From Chrysopilus asiliformis (Eukaryota > Arthropoda > Insecta > Diptera > Rhagionidae): a DNA stretch of 64,000 bases. The stretch is taken from NCBI GenBank assembly GCA_964034945.1, contig OZ035962.1, positions 101,254,284 to 101,318,283 on the forward strand, read 5' to 3'. Below the pieces are notes generated by a model. That model did not search any database and was not told the DNA's origin. It saw only the letters and a list, made by a program, of their open reading frames with translations. Below are positions 23,001 to 33,469 of this stretch, piece after piece (the stretch's first letter is position 1; the number at the start of each line of letters is the position of its first letter). The translations under genes were made by a program, and so were the position numbers.

Positions 23001-26000
23001 TGATGCCCTTTGGCAGGACGGGCATCGTTGTGGTTGCCGATGATGTTGTCTTGAACGAGGGCAACGCTGGTAGATTATTCCCAAGATATTTTTGACTAGA
23101 ATTGAGCGAATCGGCTAGGGTTTGCTTGTGGGACACACGATTTAAAATTATTTCACAATTTCCAACTGAAGCTGTTTCACTTGCAGCGTCATTATTGGCA
23201 GGAGATTTTCCCTTTAGAGTTGGGATTTTACCCTCAAACTTCTTCGGATGCTCAAACATTTTCAATGCCGGATGTTCTAATTGCTTCAGCAGATGCTGAT
23301 TTAATTTCTTGAGCACAGTGGAATCTGGCGGAGTTTTTCTCGGTTTTCTACGTGGTTTTTCTACTGAAAATTTAATTCGCTATTAAATTGTTTCTGACTG
23401 TTTGTGCAAATTTTAGTTACCTCCGGTTTCGCCCTCCTCCTTCTTTTTTCGCGGTTTCTTAGGAGCCGCAAGATCTTTCTTCTTTGGCTCTTTGGGTTCC
23501 TTAGACTGTTTAGGTGTTCGCTTTTTACCCTCTTTTACAGACGCTTTGGGTGTCGGTTTCCGTTTACCTCGAGTAGAAAACCAGTCATCATCATATTCGG
23601 CATCGCCTTTGCGTTTCCTTCTTCGATTCTTGTACTCTTGCTCATCCGCATCTAAATCTGTAAGTTTTTTTTTAAATTTTAATTCATTTTTGATATAAAA
23701 TTTATAACAAATTAGGTGCCGTTTGCACCAACGAACTTTTTTTAGAATAGTACGCGCAAACGGTCCTAAGTCTCGTTTGCGCGGACTTATCTCGAAAATT
23801 TAGGTTGTGCCTTAGGTAATCTTAAAACATTAGTTGTGCTTAGCTTACTCAAACCCTAGAAATTCTGGCACTTGAATAATTTAAGTTGGGCATAAGTGGC
23901 TAAGTTTAGTTGGTGCAGCAAACGGCACAAAATTAAACACCAGAGAAATAAGGAAATTATCAAAGTTCTTACCAGATTCTTCGTCAGTTGCCCGAGATTT
24001 CTCTACCTTCTCTTTGGTCTCCAATGGCTCCTTTTTCGGAGAGGCTCCTTCGAGAGGATCTGGTTCGGGTTCCTCGTCGTCAAGCGATAGTGCTCCACTA
24101 AGAACTGCTTTTATATCGTCTGGTATATGCGGATTATGTTGAATTTCATCTAAATCCAAATCAGGATTGCGTTCTTTGAATGATTTCTTCTTAGTTGGAA
24201 CACATTGTTTTTTCATTCTTTGTATCATTTGTTTTGGAACATGATTACTAAAATGGAAATTTAAAATTAGCAAAAATGAAATAAATAAAAACTGAAACTA
24301 TTTGACATTATAAAAAGTTGTTCATAAAATACGTCTCGCTAGTTTTAGACTTTTTGGACCTATCCCCCTCCCCCCTTGCAACGTTTTTGGTCGATTTTTT
24401 GTGTGGAGTTAAATTCTATCGTCACACCCTTAAAAGGGTGACGTATTTTATGGACAGCCTCTAAGAAAACTTTAGCCACAGACTACTTTAGCCACGAACT
24501 ACTTTGGCCACAGACTACTTTGGCCACAGACTACTTTGGCCACAGACTACTTTGACCACAGACTACTTACTTCTTATTTACTAGTATATCGAAATGTGTT
24601 GGAGGTGGTGCAGGAGCAACGGTGCCAGGTGGATCCTCAGGATGGGGACCAACATCTTTCCCCTCCAGCCATTCTGGATATCTTTCTGGCTGGAACCGTT
24701 TTACAAATGTATCCATGGATATTTTCACCATATCATTACTAGAACGAACATTTTCTTTAAAAAAAAAATAATTTGGAAAAAAAACCAACAAACCTGCAAG
24801 TGCACTGTGAAGCCCTTTTCCCATATTCCACCCAACGAGGCATTGCGAAATTTGTTGATTCGGCGCAATTAAAACCATGATTGAATCCGGCATGATATCC
24901 AAAAGGAAATGTGATCATAATTTCACCAGCTTCTTGTGTAATCTTTTAACAAAAAAAAAATCAATTATGCAAAAAAAGATTTTTCATAAAATTCAAACAA
25001 AAAATCTACCTTATTGAATGGAATTTCATGCTGTTTCAATATTTGTGGACTAATTAACGTCATCTTATGTCGCAGATATGCATGACAATTTTGATAGCTG
25101 GCTGGAAAATAACTATCGGCCATTTTTTCTAATTTCCTACCATATTCCGGTGGTACGGCGTACCAAGTCTTTGGAGCACCAAAGTGCAAATAATTAATTG
25201 AATACAAATCCATGTCTTCTGTATGCCAAGCGAATGTTGTTTTCCACATACCGAAATACAGATACGCTGTATTAACTCCGTCGATTTGTATACCATAGTC
25301 TTCATTCACATAATCTAATATTGTCCCTAATTTATTCACGTTCCATTCCTACATTAAAAAATAGTTACATTAAAATTCGTTTATTTCGAATTTGAAAAAT
25401 CATTCAACTTACATGAACGTCAGTATCTGTAATACTTCCACTAACATCCGCCCCGTAAATCGGAGCCACATAAGTAATATTCTTCCAATACTTTCTCTCC
25501 AAGTCCTCATAATCAAAATGCTTTGGTGTGGCATATCTAAATTCACGACAAAAAAAATTGTTTTTTAGTTGAATTTCATAAAAAAAAGGCAAATTTTAGT
25601 TGAATTTTATAAAAAAAAAGGCAAATTTTAGTTGAATTTTATAAAAAAAAAATTAGTCCTACCTTTCTGTATTGGCTAATTCACTAAATTGCTTAACCGT
25701 CAAAGGTTTCTTTTGTATATTAATTTGTTGATAAAGTCCTTGTTTTCCTGTTACTACCTGGCAAATTGGAGCCGGGATTGTTATGTCAATGGTATCGACA
25801 TCGTAACCCTTTTTCCTTGGAATCCATTCCGGTGGTGGTACAACCTATGAAATAGAAATAAAATTATTATTTTAAATTTCGATAAATTGTGATTTTTTCA
25901 TGCCTGCCATTGACACGTGCAGACATAGTTTTTTCGAGCATTCTTCCCCAAAATAACAAAAAAGTTCTGACGAATAGGGAGAATTTCAATGGCAGGCCAT

Positions 26001-29000
26001 GAAAAAAATCTGAATTTATGTCCACTCAAGACGAGGTTTCAGGACGACGATTCCGATTAGGAAGTAAATCTGGATGATTTCTTTAAAGGTCCCAATTTTA
26101 CAATACAGACAAGTAAGCAGAAATCAGTTTACAGTTAAAAAAAAACATTTTCTTTCATTCCAACGATAACAAAAACGAAATATCTCTTGATTGAAATTTT
26201 TTTCTAAAGCTTTTAAGTAATTGTTCAAAAAAAAATACGCAGGAATTTAGTCTCAAAATAAAAGCAAGTTAAAAGCGTTGAGACTTTTGTATAAACTTTT
26301 CCTGATTTTATTTTTAGTACAGGCAAATCTCGATTATTTGAACTCCTTTTGCTACGCGTACCCCCAGCCCTCTCCCATCGCTGCCGTCACCGCCCTCACC
26401 ACCCCAGCCCTATAAGCTATTTTGTTTGTTACTCAAGTTGCATCCGAAATATTCTACCTGCGGAAGCTTTAATTCTGGTGAGAAAAGGAGGGGTTGGGGT
26501 GGGGATCCCAGACCACCAAAATATTAAAAAAAACGTCCAAAAAGGCTTTTTATGAGTTCCTAAATCTAGAAAAATACCTTATACGAGTCCTGGATGCAAA
26601 AAAACGCATTTTAAAGGGGGGGAGGGGGTGTCACTGACCCCAAAAAATACAAAAGTGGCTCAAAAGGCATTTCGAGTGCTCCGAAGTCAATAAAAATACA
26701 TTTTGGAGAATTTTTTTGTTTCCAGTGCCGTCGGCATATTTTATATTGGGTGGGGGCAAAAAAAACTTTTTGGAAAGAACTCTTCGGCCGACACCTTTTG
26801 GCGTTTACAGTTAGTTTTCGAGTAATTGCCGAAACACGCTTTTTTGCATGAAACTCCCATAAGGGGGGAACCACTTAAGCACCTTGAACGAGACCCTCTC
26901 GCTCGACTCATGTGTTCCGTTATACGCTAAGCCGAGTAAAGCCCAATTTAGACTAACGATTGAGATTACGATTGAAGCTTCTCAACCAATGAGATCAAAA
27001 ATTTCAACGATAGGAAAATGAAAGCTTCTCGACCAATGAGATCAAAGCTTTCATTTTCCTATGGTTGAAATCTTTGATCTCATTGGTCGAGAAGCTTTAA
27101 TCGTAATTGCACTCGTTAGTCTATATTGGGTTTTAGTCTGATTGGGACTTAAGCTAGAACCTGAATCGTACGTCGATGCGTCCGTCATGCGTCCGTCACG
27201 TTGACAGTTCGAGTAAAATCAACGGGCTGCTATGAGTACTCCCCTAATAATACGTTTTCCGATGCGGCAACCGCATAGAGTAGACCGAATTTCTCCTTTT
27301 ACATGCGGCAACGCACAGAAATGTCATTTCCCAAAAAAGTTTGTTTACGATTTAAGCAATTTCAGTATGGAACAAATTGAAAGTAATTGTTTCGACGATA
27401 AACTAATAGAAGAAGTGCAAAACAATGAATTAACTCTAGATTCGTTGCCGTACCCAACTGTCACCGCATCGAACTGTCAACCGGACGCACGCATGGCGGA
27501 CGCATCGACGTACGATTCAGATTCTAGCTTTAGTCTGATTTGGGCTTAACTCTCGCCAATAATGAGTTCTGTTTTTATTTCAAGTGAGAATTTAGAATTC
27601 AATGCGTTGGATTGTGCGCAGTACGCTTCAGACGTGATATTTTTTTTACCTAAAATACCTGATATTTTATTTATTTACCTATTTTTAATTAAAAAAAATT
27701 TTTAGCATTAAGCGGTTAAATCCCTTAAAACCGAATGACTGCACAAATAAAAAGAATCATGTTGAATATGTTTCATAGTTCTGCAAACGTGCAAATTTTA
27801 ATTAGGATCGTAGAGTGACAAAACAAAAATTTGAGGTATACACTATCGAGGGGTATATAGTATCGAGGTTTAAATGTATTTTAAATTCTGGAACGTGTTA
27901 TTTTGAACAATAAAAATGCTTAAAAAAAGCCGTCTTATGCAATTGGTGTAAGTCAAATAAAAATTTATCCCATACACATTGCAAAATATAACATAAATTC
28001 TGTACGACTCAAATATTCTTCCAAACAATTTTCTTCATCACGTTTCTGTTATTTTTAGGGTTAATTCAACTATCCGCGACATAACGTTAACGGACTGTGA
28101 CAAAAGTGTGGTTTTTCAAATGAAACAAATCGAATTTCGGATTTACCGACAAAAAAATCAACTTTTTGCATACATTCAGGCGTATTCGTTATTGCGTTAT
28201 TTTCACTTACGACGAAAAAAAATAGATTCAAAAGAAAATTATATTTACAACGCCAAACGATGATGAGTAAAAATAACGCAAAGCCAAAGCACAACCACAG
28301 TAACAGCAAGCCATGAAATCCCGCTTATCGATTCGTGTGTGTGAAGAAAACAAAAAAAAAGTCAGCAAGGCAGCGAGACAGCGAAGCAGTAGCAAACACT
28401 CTGCAGCTGGCATCGAGTCACATGGATACGAACAAACACAAGCGCACGGTATTGTGTGATGTAGCGAAAAAAATGGAAGTTTCCTCGCCTCGAATTTCTC
28501 ATCTTTTTGCCATTTGCCTGTATTTTCAAACGCCGTCGAATAAATATCGCAATAGAAGTTTTTAAATACAACATAGAGACAGTCTAAATTTTCCAATTTT
28601 CCCCGATTTTATTGTGGTTTGCATACAAAATGGCGTCCGACACTTGTGACGTCATCCGTCATCAAGGTAATTCGAGTTAATCGGCTTTCACACAATTTAC
28701 CAATTTTCATCAAATAATTTCGATTTTAAACTCCAGCTGCTCGAGAAATCAATTATGAATTTCAATAGTGCGATGAGAAACAAACTGGGCGTGCGAAAGA
28801 GAGAAAAACTGCAGCTAGCAAAATTAGTTCGTCGAGTGTCTAAGAGATGGCGCTGTTAACCCCAAGATAACAAAAAAAAATGTCGACTGTGCTAACGGCC
28901 AGCACGCTATTAAAGCGTGCCGAGGACCGTAGCACAGTCGACTTTGACCCGTAATTACGAATTTTGAAAAATTTCCACAACACCTACCTTGGCTAGGCCA

Positions 29001-29113
29001 GCTTTGTGAGCCCCTTGTGACTCCATGTGCTCTACGTATTTGGAGAAGTCTTTGAATTCCTCCCACGTTGGACGGAAAACCATAATCCGAGGTATCGTCT
29101 TTCCATCCGCCAT
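17065..29113 (-). CDS. Kdm4: Kdm4, JmjN/JmjC histone lysine demethylase
   Basis: Ten coding exons on the minus strand: 29113-28988, 25844-25663, 25536-25413, 25348-25010, 24942-24794, 24738-24571, 24247-23973, 23657-23421, 23363-22923 and 19001-17065. The total is 3978 nt, exactly in frame, 1325 aa. KDM4 enzymes are nuclear Fe(II)/2-oxoglutarate oxygenases that remove H3K9me2/3 and H3K36me2/3. JmjN covers residues ~9-50 ([14 protein letters not shown]) and JmjC ~140-306. Fe ligands are H186, E188 (WHTEDMD) and H274 (GYHAGFNHG). 2OG contacts are Y130, N196 and K204. Zinc ligands are C232, H238, C304 and C306. After residue ~360 the protein is acidic, then Lys-rich (exons 7-9), then a 644-residue Ser/Pro/Asn-rich tail from the last exon. 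No PHD or Tudor domain is seen, unlike vertebrate KDM4A-C. Introns 1 and 9 (3.1 and 3.9 kb) are full of MITEs. Confidence 0.93.
19428..19563. mobile_element. TTAA-flanked MITE (CCGGCAGTCTAAAGG), copy 1
   Basis: TTAA lies at 19428-19431 and 19560-19563. The end CCGGCAGTCTAAAGG is inverted, with mismatches, as CTTTAAACTACCGG at the left. A related copy lies at 40653-40790. It is in Kdm4 intron 9. Confidence 0.65.
19817..20038. mobile_element. TTAA-flanked MITE (CACATTGACTGCC)
   Basis: TTAA followed by CACATTGACTGCC at the left is matched by GGCAGTCAATGTG followed by TTAA at the right, a perfect 13-bp inverted repeat with 4-bp target duplication. The ends resemble those of piggyBac-superfamily elements. 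The interior contains a GTATGTATG-type microsatellite. It is in Kdm4 intron 9. Confidence 0.8.
20243..20620. mobile_element. MITE of the GTTTGCGCG family split by a younger element
   Basis: AAGGCCGGTTTGCGCGTACC to CTCCTTAG (20243-20321) and TTTAAGTTGAACATAGATTG to TTGGTGAAAACTGC (to about 20620) match the two halves of the element at 23716-23938. The TTAA element 20322-20573 is inserted between them. Confidence 0.55.
20322..20573. mobile_element. TTAA-flanked MITE (CCCAGATATGCCTA)
   Basis: TTAA plus CCCAGATATGCCTA at the left and TAGGCATATCTGGG plus TTAA at the right form a perfect 14-bp inverted repeat with a 4-bp TTAA duplication. CCC ends and TTAA are piggyBac hallmarks. It contains a fragment of the CACCATACGGGTATA fold-back end (20408-20436). 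Confidence 0.8.
20724..21130. mobile_element. MITE (AGGGTACGTCCATAGT)
   Basis: AGGGTACGTCCATAGTGGTC at the left is inverted as ACTATGGACGTACCCT at the right. The interior is rich in CGAGAAGCTGGT/ACCAGCTTCTCG repeats. It is in Kdm4 intron 9 and has no gene. Confidence 0.75.
21136..21480. mobile_element. Fold-back repeat (CTAAACGGCTTGCCCGATTA)
   Basis: Arms with CTAAACGGCTTGCCCGATTA at the left and TAATCGGTTAAGCCGTTTAG at the right flank AT-rich sequence. It directly follows the previous MITE in Kdm4 intron 9. Confidence 0.55.
21481..22922 (-). other. 5' half of Kdm4 intron 9, remaining part
   Basis: Non-coding sequence with partial repeats, for example two blocks rich in TGCGGACT and AGTCCGCAA near 21790-21890 and 22230-22290. 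No exon consistent with the Kdm4 frame was found. Confidence 0.4.
23716..23938. mobile_element. MITE (GTGCCGTTTGCACCAAC) in Kdm4 intron 7
   Basis: GTGCCGTTTGCACCAACG at the left is inverted as GTTGGTGCAGCAAACGGCAC at the right. It fills most of the 314-bp intron between exons 7 and 8. A split relative is at 20243-20620. Confidence 0.75.
24310..24464. mobile_element. MITE (GTTCATAAAATACGTCTC), Kdm4 intron 6
   Basis: AAAAAGTTGTTCATAAAATA at the left pairs with TATTTTATGGACAGCCTCTA at the right. It is a diverged relative of the element at 14867-14988. It lies between Kdm4 exons 6 and 7, next to a tandem repeat. Confidence 0.6.
24470..24568. repeat. 16-bp tandem repeat abutting the Kdm4 exon 6 donor
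   Basis: About six copies of GACTACTTTGGCCACA (minus strand TGTGGCCAAAGTAGTC), some with single-base changes, start within 2-3 nt of the 5' splice site at 24570. The first repeat shares GTAGTC with the donor context GTAAGTAGTC. Confidence 0.85.
25560..25655. repeat. Three-copy ~32-bp tandem repeat in Kdm4 intron 2
   Basis: GGCAAATTTTAGTTGAATTT with an A-run is repeated about three times between Kdm4 exons 2 and 3, reaching close to the exon 2 donor. Confidence 0.7.
25892..26009. mobile_element. Small MITE (TTTTTCATGCCTGCCATTG)
   Basis: TTTTTCATGCCTGCCATTG at the left is inverted as CAATGGCAGGCCATGAAAAA at the right. It is in Kdm4 intron 1, close to exon 2. Confidence 0.65.
26010..26938. other. 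Kdm4 intron 1, unassigned part
   Basis: Non-coding, with G/C-rich patches (GGGGGGGAGGGGGTGTCAC near 26617). AAAATAAAAGCAAG-type sequence near 26260 resembles 12305-12370. No gene was recognised. Confidence 0.35.
26939..27132. mobile_element. Palindromic MITE, copy 2 (AAGCCCAATTTAGA family)
   Basis: AAGCCCAATTTAGACTAACG at the left pairs with CGTTAGTCTATATTGGGTTT at the right. It matches 13465-13601, with the GAGATCAAA/TTTGATCTC segment partly duplicated inside. Confidence 0.7.
27151..27530. mobile_element. Fold-back element with ~65-nt GC-rich arms
   Basis: AAGCTAGAACCTGAATCGTA CGTCGATGCG at the left is inverted at 27466-27530 (CGATTCAGATTCTAGCTT). It lies in Kdm4 intron 1, next to the preceding MITE. 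The 105-codon ORF across it is not credible. Confidence 0.7.
28647..28654. promoter_or_regulatory. Candidate CRE (TGACGTCA) in Kdm4 intron 1
   Basis: A perfect palindromic site in a GC-richer patch about 340 nt downstream of Kdm4 exon 1 (minus-strand sense). An ATG followed by a GTAATT donor (28630-28677, plus strand) surrounds it, so it may belong to an unannotated plus-strand transcript, but no further exon was found. Confidence 0.35.
28882..28942. repeat. Strong 61-nt hairpin in Kdm4 intron 1
   Basis: GTCGACTGTGCTA at the left pairs with TAGCACAGTCGAC at the right, and an inner stem (GCACGCT/AGCGTGC) closes the loop. It lies 46 nt inside the intron from the exon 1 donor. It could be a tiny MITE or a structured RNA; the sequence alone does not decide. 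Confidence 0.6.
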
Positions 29114-29171
29114 TTTGTTCATTTTCGATAAAACTATTTATTGATTGTAACGGTTCTAAAAAATTTCTCTA

Positions 29172-29179
29172 TGACGTCA
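29172..29179. promoter_or_regulatory. Candidate CRE (TGACGTCA) at the Kdm4 promoter
   Basis: A perfect TGACGTCA lies 59 nt upstream of the Kdm4 start codon, in the expected 5' UTR/promoter region. With 28647-28654 it brackets exon 1. Confidence 0.4.
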
Positions 29180-32036
29180 GTATCTGAAAAAAAAATTCAA
29201 AAATAATATTTTTTTTTTCATAATCTTTTTTTTTTTTTGTGTCAAAAAGTAAAATCTAGGGAAAACATGTAAAAATGCCGTTAGAAGGAAAAACATTGAA
29301 ATTCAGCATTTATGCACTGCGAAGACAATGCTCGACGAAGGCCCGTTTCTTTCTGATTGGACGTTTTCGAGCGAGCGGCGATGACGATGTGTTGGTGTCG
29401 GCAATAAACATGGAGACGTTTTGAACAAAATTTTGAGATCGTATTGTAGTTGGGAGGTGAATTGAATGTGCCCGTATTGCTAAAGCAGTAACTTGTGGCG
29501 TATATGATCAAATTAGGTGAGATTGAGGTTAAGTTCTGAAGCTAGTCGACCGATTTTCTTTCATTTTCAGCGGAACAGTGGGGTACACACAGAACCAAAT
29601 TTCAAGTTCAATGACGTTAAAAAAAAGATTTAATTTCGGATTAGTGGCAATCAAGACATTTTCAGTGAAGGAGAAATAAATAAATAGCAATGACCATGAC
29701 GTATCACCCAAACTCGTCGAATGCAAAACGAAAACAATTTTTAGTATTTCAATCGCCATTTAGAAGAAATTTTCAATCTTTCAAATGGAATTCTCTGTTT
29801 CCATCTCTTTCCCCCCGGCCACAACCATTCTTGAAACCCGTAAAATTCGGGTGGATTTCAAAATTTTTGCCTTTATCAACCGCTGCCCGAGATAAAATGC
29901 CAAGCAGCAAAACAGCACACAACGCTAGACAGCGAGCAGCCCGGCAGCCAAACGAAATGAAAATCAAAAGAGATTTTCACTTTGTAGAGGAAGAATCGGT
30001 TTGCTGTTTAGTCGATTCTACGATGAGAAATCGTATTCCGTCGGGTGGTTATTGTTGTTGTTGTTGGGTCTTGTTTTCATTTTTCGTTTCGGTTGTTTTG
30101 CTGGTTGTTGTTGCTGCTGGCTCACGTGCTTTTAGCTACAGCAACGCCGTTTCGTGAGTATCGTTTGAACCTTTTGATTGATGTTTGGTGGTTTTAGGTT
30201 ATGTCCATCTAGTTTTTGTAAACAATAATCGTTTATGATGAACCAATTTGCATATTCTTATCAGACAAATCTTATTTCAATTGTCTGAATTTTCTCTAGT
30301 ATTACTTCACATTTATTTTCAATTGTTCTCGTGTGAATGTGAAATGAAAACTGTTTATAACGACATACCGGCTATAACGAAGACATTTTCAGAACCCATT
30401 ACTGCCCATAAAATATATGACGGTAATTTTTGGCCTTCGATCCCCCCCCCCCCCTCTCCATCTAGTTTTTTTTCTGTCCAGAAAACATGACGGTAATTTT
30501 AGGCCTTCAACCACCGCCCCCCCCCCCCCCCCCCCCCCACACAACCGTTTCCTTCCAATCATCTACTTCTTTCATTTAGCCTTTTGCGATTTTTTGTATG
30601 GAGTTTAATACCGCATAGCCCCCCTTCACCCTAAAGTGATCGATTTTATGGCTAACTTCTTATACTCGATTTTATATCATATTCTGGACAAGTTTTGAAT
30701 TTTGAACTTTACTAAAGCTGGATAAGGAAGAAGCCGGAGAGCATGTCACACTGAAAAGCATTCGTTGTGGGATAATTTGTGGACAATTTTTTTTTACATC
30801 AACAATTTAATAATAAACAAAATTTTGATTTCCATTATTATTTTCTGCTGCACCACAAACTCACCATATTGGCTGTCCCAGACCCACCGCTACCAACTTT
30901 TTGTTCATGGTTTTTTGTTGCTTTTATTGAAAAGATTTAAAAGCGATTTTTTTTTGAACCGACAAAGTCATATTTATAGTGTTTATGGTTGAAGTGTACT
31001 TTAAGTTTTTATGCTTTAATATTTTTAGTACTTGTCTTTGTTTCATCATTTAAAAAAAAAACATAGATTTGGTACTCAAAACAACTTTCATTTAAAGTTT
31101 TTTTAATAATGGGCAAAAGCTTTATAAAGCTCTCTTTGTGGATACCACCGACCGACGGGCATGTGCCTTAAGCTGGCATTTTTTTCAGTCCTTTATAATT
31201 CGCAATTCTCATATTGCAAGTGTATTACTTCTATAACGGGACAGAATTCTTGGGGCAGTAAGAGCCCGTAACGGTGGTAGACAATGGACCTTACCAATGA
31301 GCCATGCTAATTCTAATGCGTTTTCATTCATTTATTACAGCGAACTGGAATCTTTCCAATAAAAATTAGAATTTGAAGTGAAATTAGCAAGCAATTAGCC
31401 CGTTTCGCATACGCCAAAAGTTGTTACTAATTTAGTTACAGCTCATTGGTAAAGGTCAATGTGTTAAAATAAAAGTTTTTATAAATATTAATTGTGGGTC
31501 CATACTCTCGCCGAATGTACGCAATACAAAGTCTAGGCTGTCAGTTGCACGGAGTGTTGTCATTTTTTTAAATTTTCAATAGTAGTAAAAGTTCAATTTT
31601 TGGATAGTATTTTGAAGCTTAAGCCTCAAATAAATTTAATATTGGCAAAGCGCAACTTTCGCGTAGTTGAAAAACGAACTAAAACCTACTTTTAACCTAA
31701 AAAATAATCGTTGTCATTTAAATTTTAGTCTTCTATTGCAGATGAATGCAAAATTTCATTGCAGTAATTTAAATTAAGTTATTTTTTTTGTTAATCTCTT
31801 TACTATCAGACATTTTAATGAAACGATCTATCGACTCAGGCAGTACAAAGCAAGACATTATTATCACACTTGCTGATAACAGAATTTCTGTTCAACACTA
31901 TAAAAAATGAATACAAGAAATAAATAATAAATCAAATATGAAAGTAGCGACGATATTTCCACTCTAACTTGTATCAGCCTGTGATTTTTCTATTAAAACA
32001 TTAAACAAAAAATTAACTAAAATAAATAAATAATCG
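29180..32036. other. Region upstream of Kdm4
   Basis: Holds a GTTGTTGTTG-rich patch (30045-30115), homopolymeric C runs (about 30447-30456 and 30517-30538) and a short fragment related to the GTCCATAAAA MITE (30600-30650). A 155-codon plus-strand ORF (29690-30157) has no recognisable domain. I see no supported gene; it may contain a 5' UTR for an unmapped transcript. Confidence 0.35.
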
Positions 32037-32395
32037 GGGTATTCACTTTTGCTATTAAATTAGCTGTTATCGTATAAAAATGATACAAAATAATACTGAT
32101 TGTTAGAGTTTTTTCCCCGTACCCCGAACGCACTTTTCTGCGCTTGTAGTAAAATCGAAAATACACTCACAATTTCTTTCACATTTTTTCACTTTTTCTT
32201 TTTCTTATTTTCGGAAAGCACTTCAATCACTGAAAAACATCACTAAAATAACTAAAAACACTAACCACAAAAGATTTTAATTACTAAAACACTATTTATA
32301 TTCAATTTTCGTACAAACAAACAATTAAGCTCAGCCTATCAAACATAGCAAAAGCTATAATTGCCAATCTAGTAATTATGTAATTATTGAAAACC
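32037..32395. mobile_element. Relative of the GGGTATTCAC MITE family
   Basis: GGGGTATTCACTTTTGCTATTA at the left matches the inverted right end of 33470-33964 (GATAACAGCTATTTTAATAG...GTGAATACCCC). Internal ACACTCACAATTTCTTTCAC also matches. The right end is degenerate. Confidence 0.5.
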
Positions 32396-32615
32396 CGTAT
32401 GGTGTTATGACATTGTTCGAAGTTTAATTGAACGGTGAATAGTTGTATTAAAATTCCACTTTGAAGTCAAACTTTTCAAAGGGCTTTTTTAAAATCCCAT
32501 ATTTTCTGTGGAATCATATCCTAAATAACTTTTGTTCTTGCACCGTTTTTGAGATATTCCCATAAAACGTTTTCGTTCGTATGGGGGTGCCCCCCTAATG
32601 GTCCGTTTTTGCCCA

Positions 32616-32851
32616 TTAACCCTTTGTGGACCAGGAAGTAAACAACAATAAATCAATAATCATGACTTTTTTTCGTTGAAAATTGTTTCAGAAAGCATTT
32701 TTAAAAAAAAGAGACATGAACTAATGTTATGGAGGGGTGGTATTTACGCCTGTGGTATATAAAAGTATATAAAATGTTGACACTATTGGATAAGCAAAAA
32801 GGAGTTTAAGTTGGTGGTACTTAAAAGTACCGACTGTCAACAAAGGGTTAA
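32616..32851. mobile_element. TTAA-flanked MITE (CCCTTTGTGGACC)
   Basis: TTAA plus CCCTTTGTGGAC at the left and GTCAACAAAGGG plus TTAA at the right. The interior has two KxGGTACTTAAAAGTACC-like motifs. It is inserted beside a GGGGGTGCCCCCCTAATGGTC fragment of the microsatellite fold-back family. Confidence 0.75.
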
Positions 32852-33303
32852 AACCTGGTAGACTTTACAAGGAAAAAAAATGAAATACACAAAAACATTG
32901 CCAGCGCCTCTTTTCCCATGCAGTAAAAATATGTTCACTTTTTTATTGTTTAATAGAAATATTAGAGTTCAATGACCCGATCAAATTTCGTCATGTTACA
33001 CCTCAGACTTTTAGTCTGTCGCAATCGTAATTACAATTATGAGCCCTTACTTGAGTAATATAAACCAAATCGCTTACAATGGAAATATTGATAAGAAGTT
33101 AAATCTGCTTTGGCCACAGAACTTTTTTCGTCAAAAGATTTTAAGGCTTTTTGGTCAACTTGAATATTTTTTATAATAAGATTTTAGGGCCTTTTGGTCA
33201 CAGAACTTTTTTCATTAAAAGATTTTAGGGCTTATTGGTTAACTTGAAGACCATTTCAATTCAAATACCGGATTGCTCACAGTTCATAATATCTTATAAT
33301 TAT

Positions 33304-33434
33304 TAGGCCCTATCACAGAATCCGATACGAAATGGTTCGAATCGTAAACTCAATGTTGTTGTTAGTGTTTTATACCAACAACAACCTTGAGTTTGAGATT
33401 CGACCCATCCGTATCGGATTCTGGGTTAGGGCCT
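33304..33434. mobile_element. Palindromic MITE, copy 2 (AGGCCCTATCACAGAATCC)
   Basis: Nearly the same palindrome as 15772-15900, more diverged on the right arm. TATTA is present on both sides of the GGCC...GGCC core, a possible target duplication. Confidence 0.8.
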
Positions 33435-33469
33435 ATTAACACTTTTAAAAACACAATAAGGGTATTCAC

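Noticed and set aside
27232..27549. 105-codon plus-strand ORF
   Set aside because: It runs through a fold-back element with matching inverted arms.
28629..28677. Short plus-strand coding exon (ATGGCGTCCGAC ... donor GTAATT)
   Set aside because: No partner exon in frame was found, so it is kept only as context for the CRE.
29690..30157. 155-codon plus-strand ORF upstream of Kdm4
   Set aside because: Low-complexity Gly/Val/Cys run from GTTGTTG repeats and no family resemblance; at most a 5' UTR.
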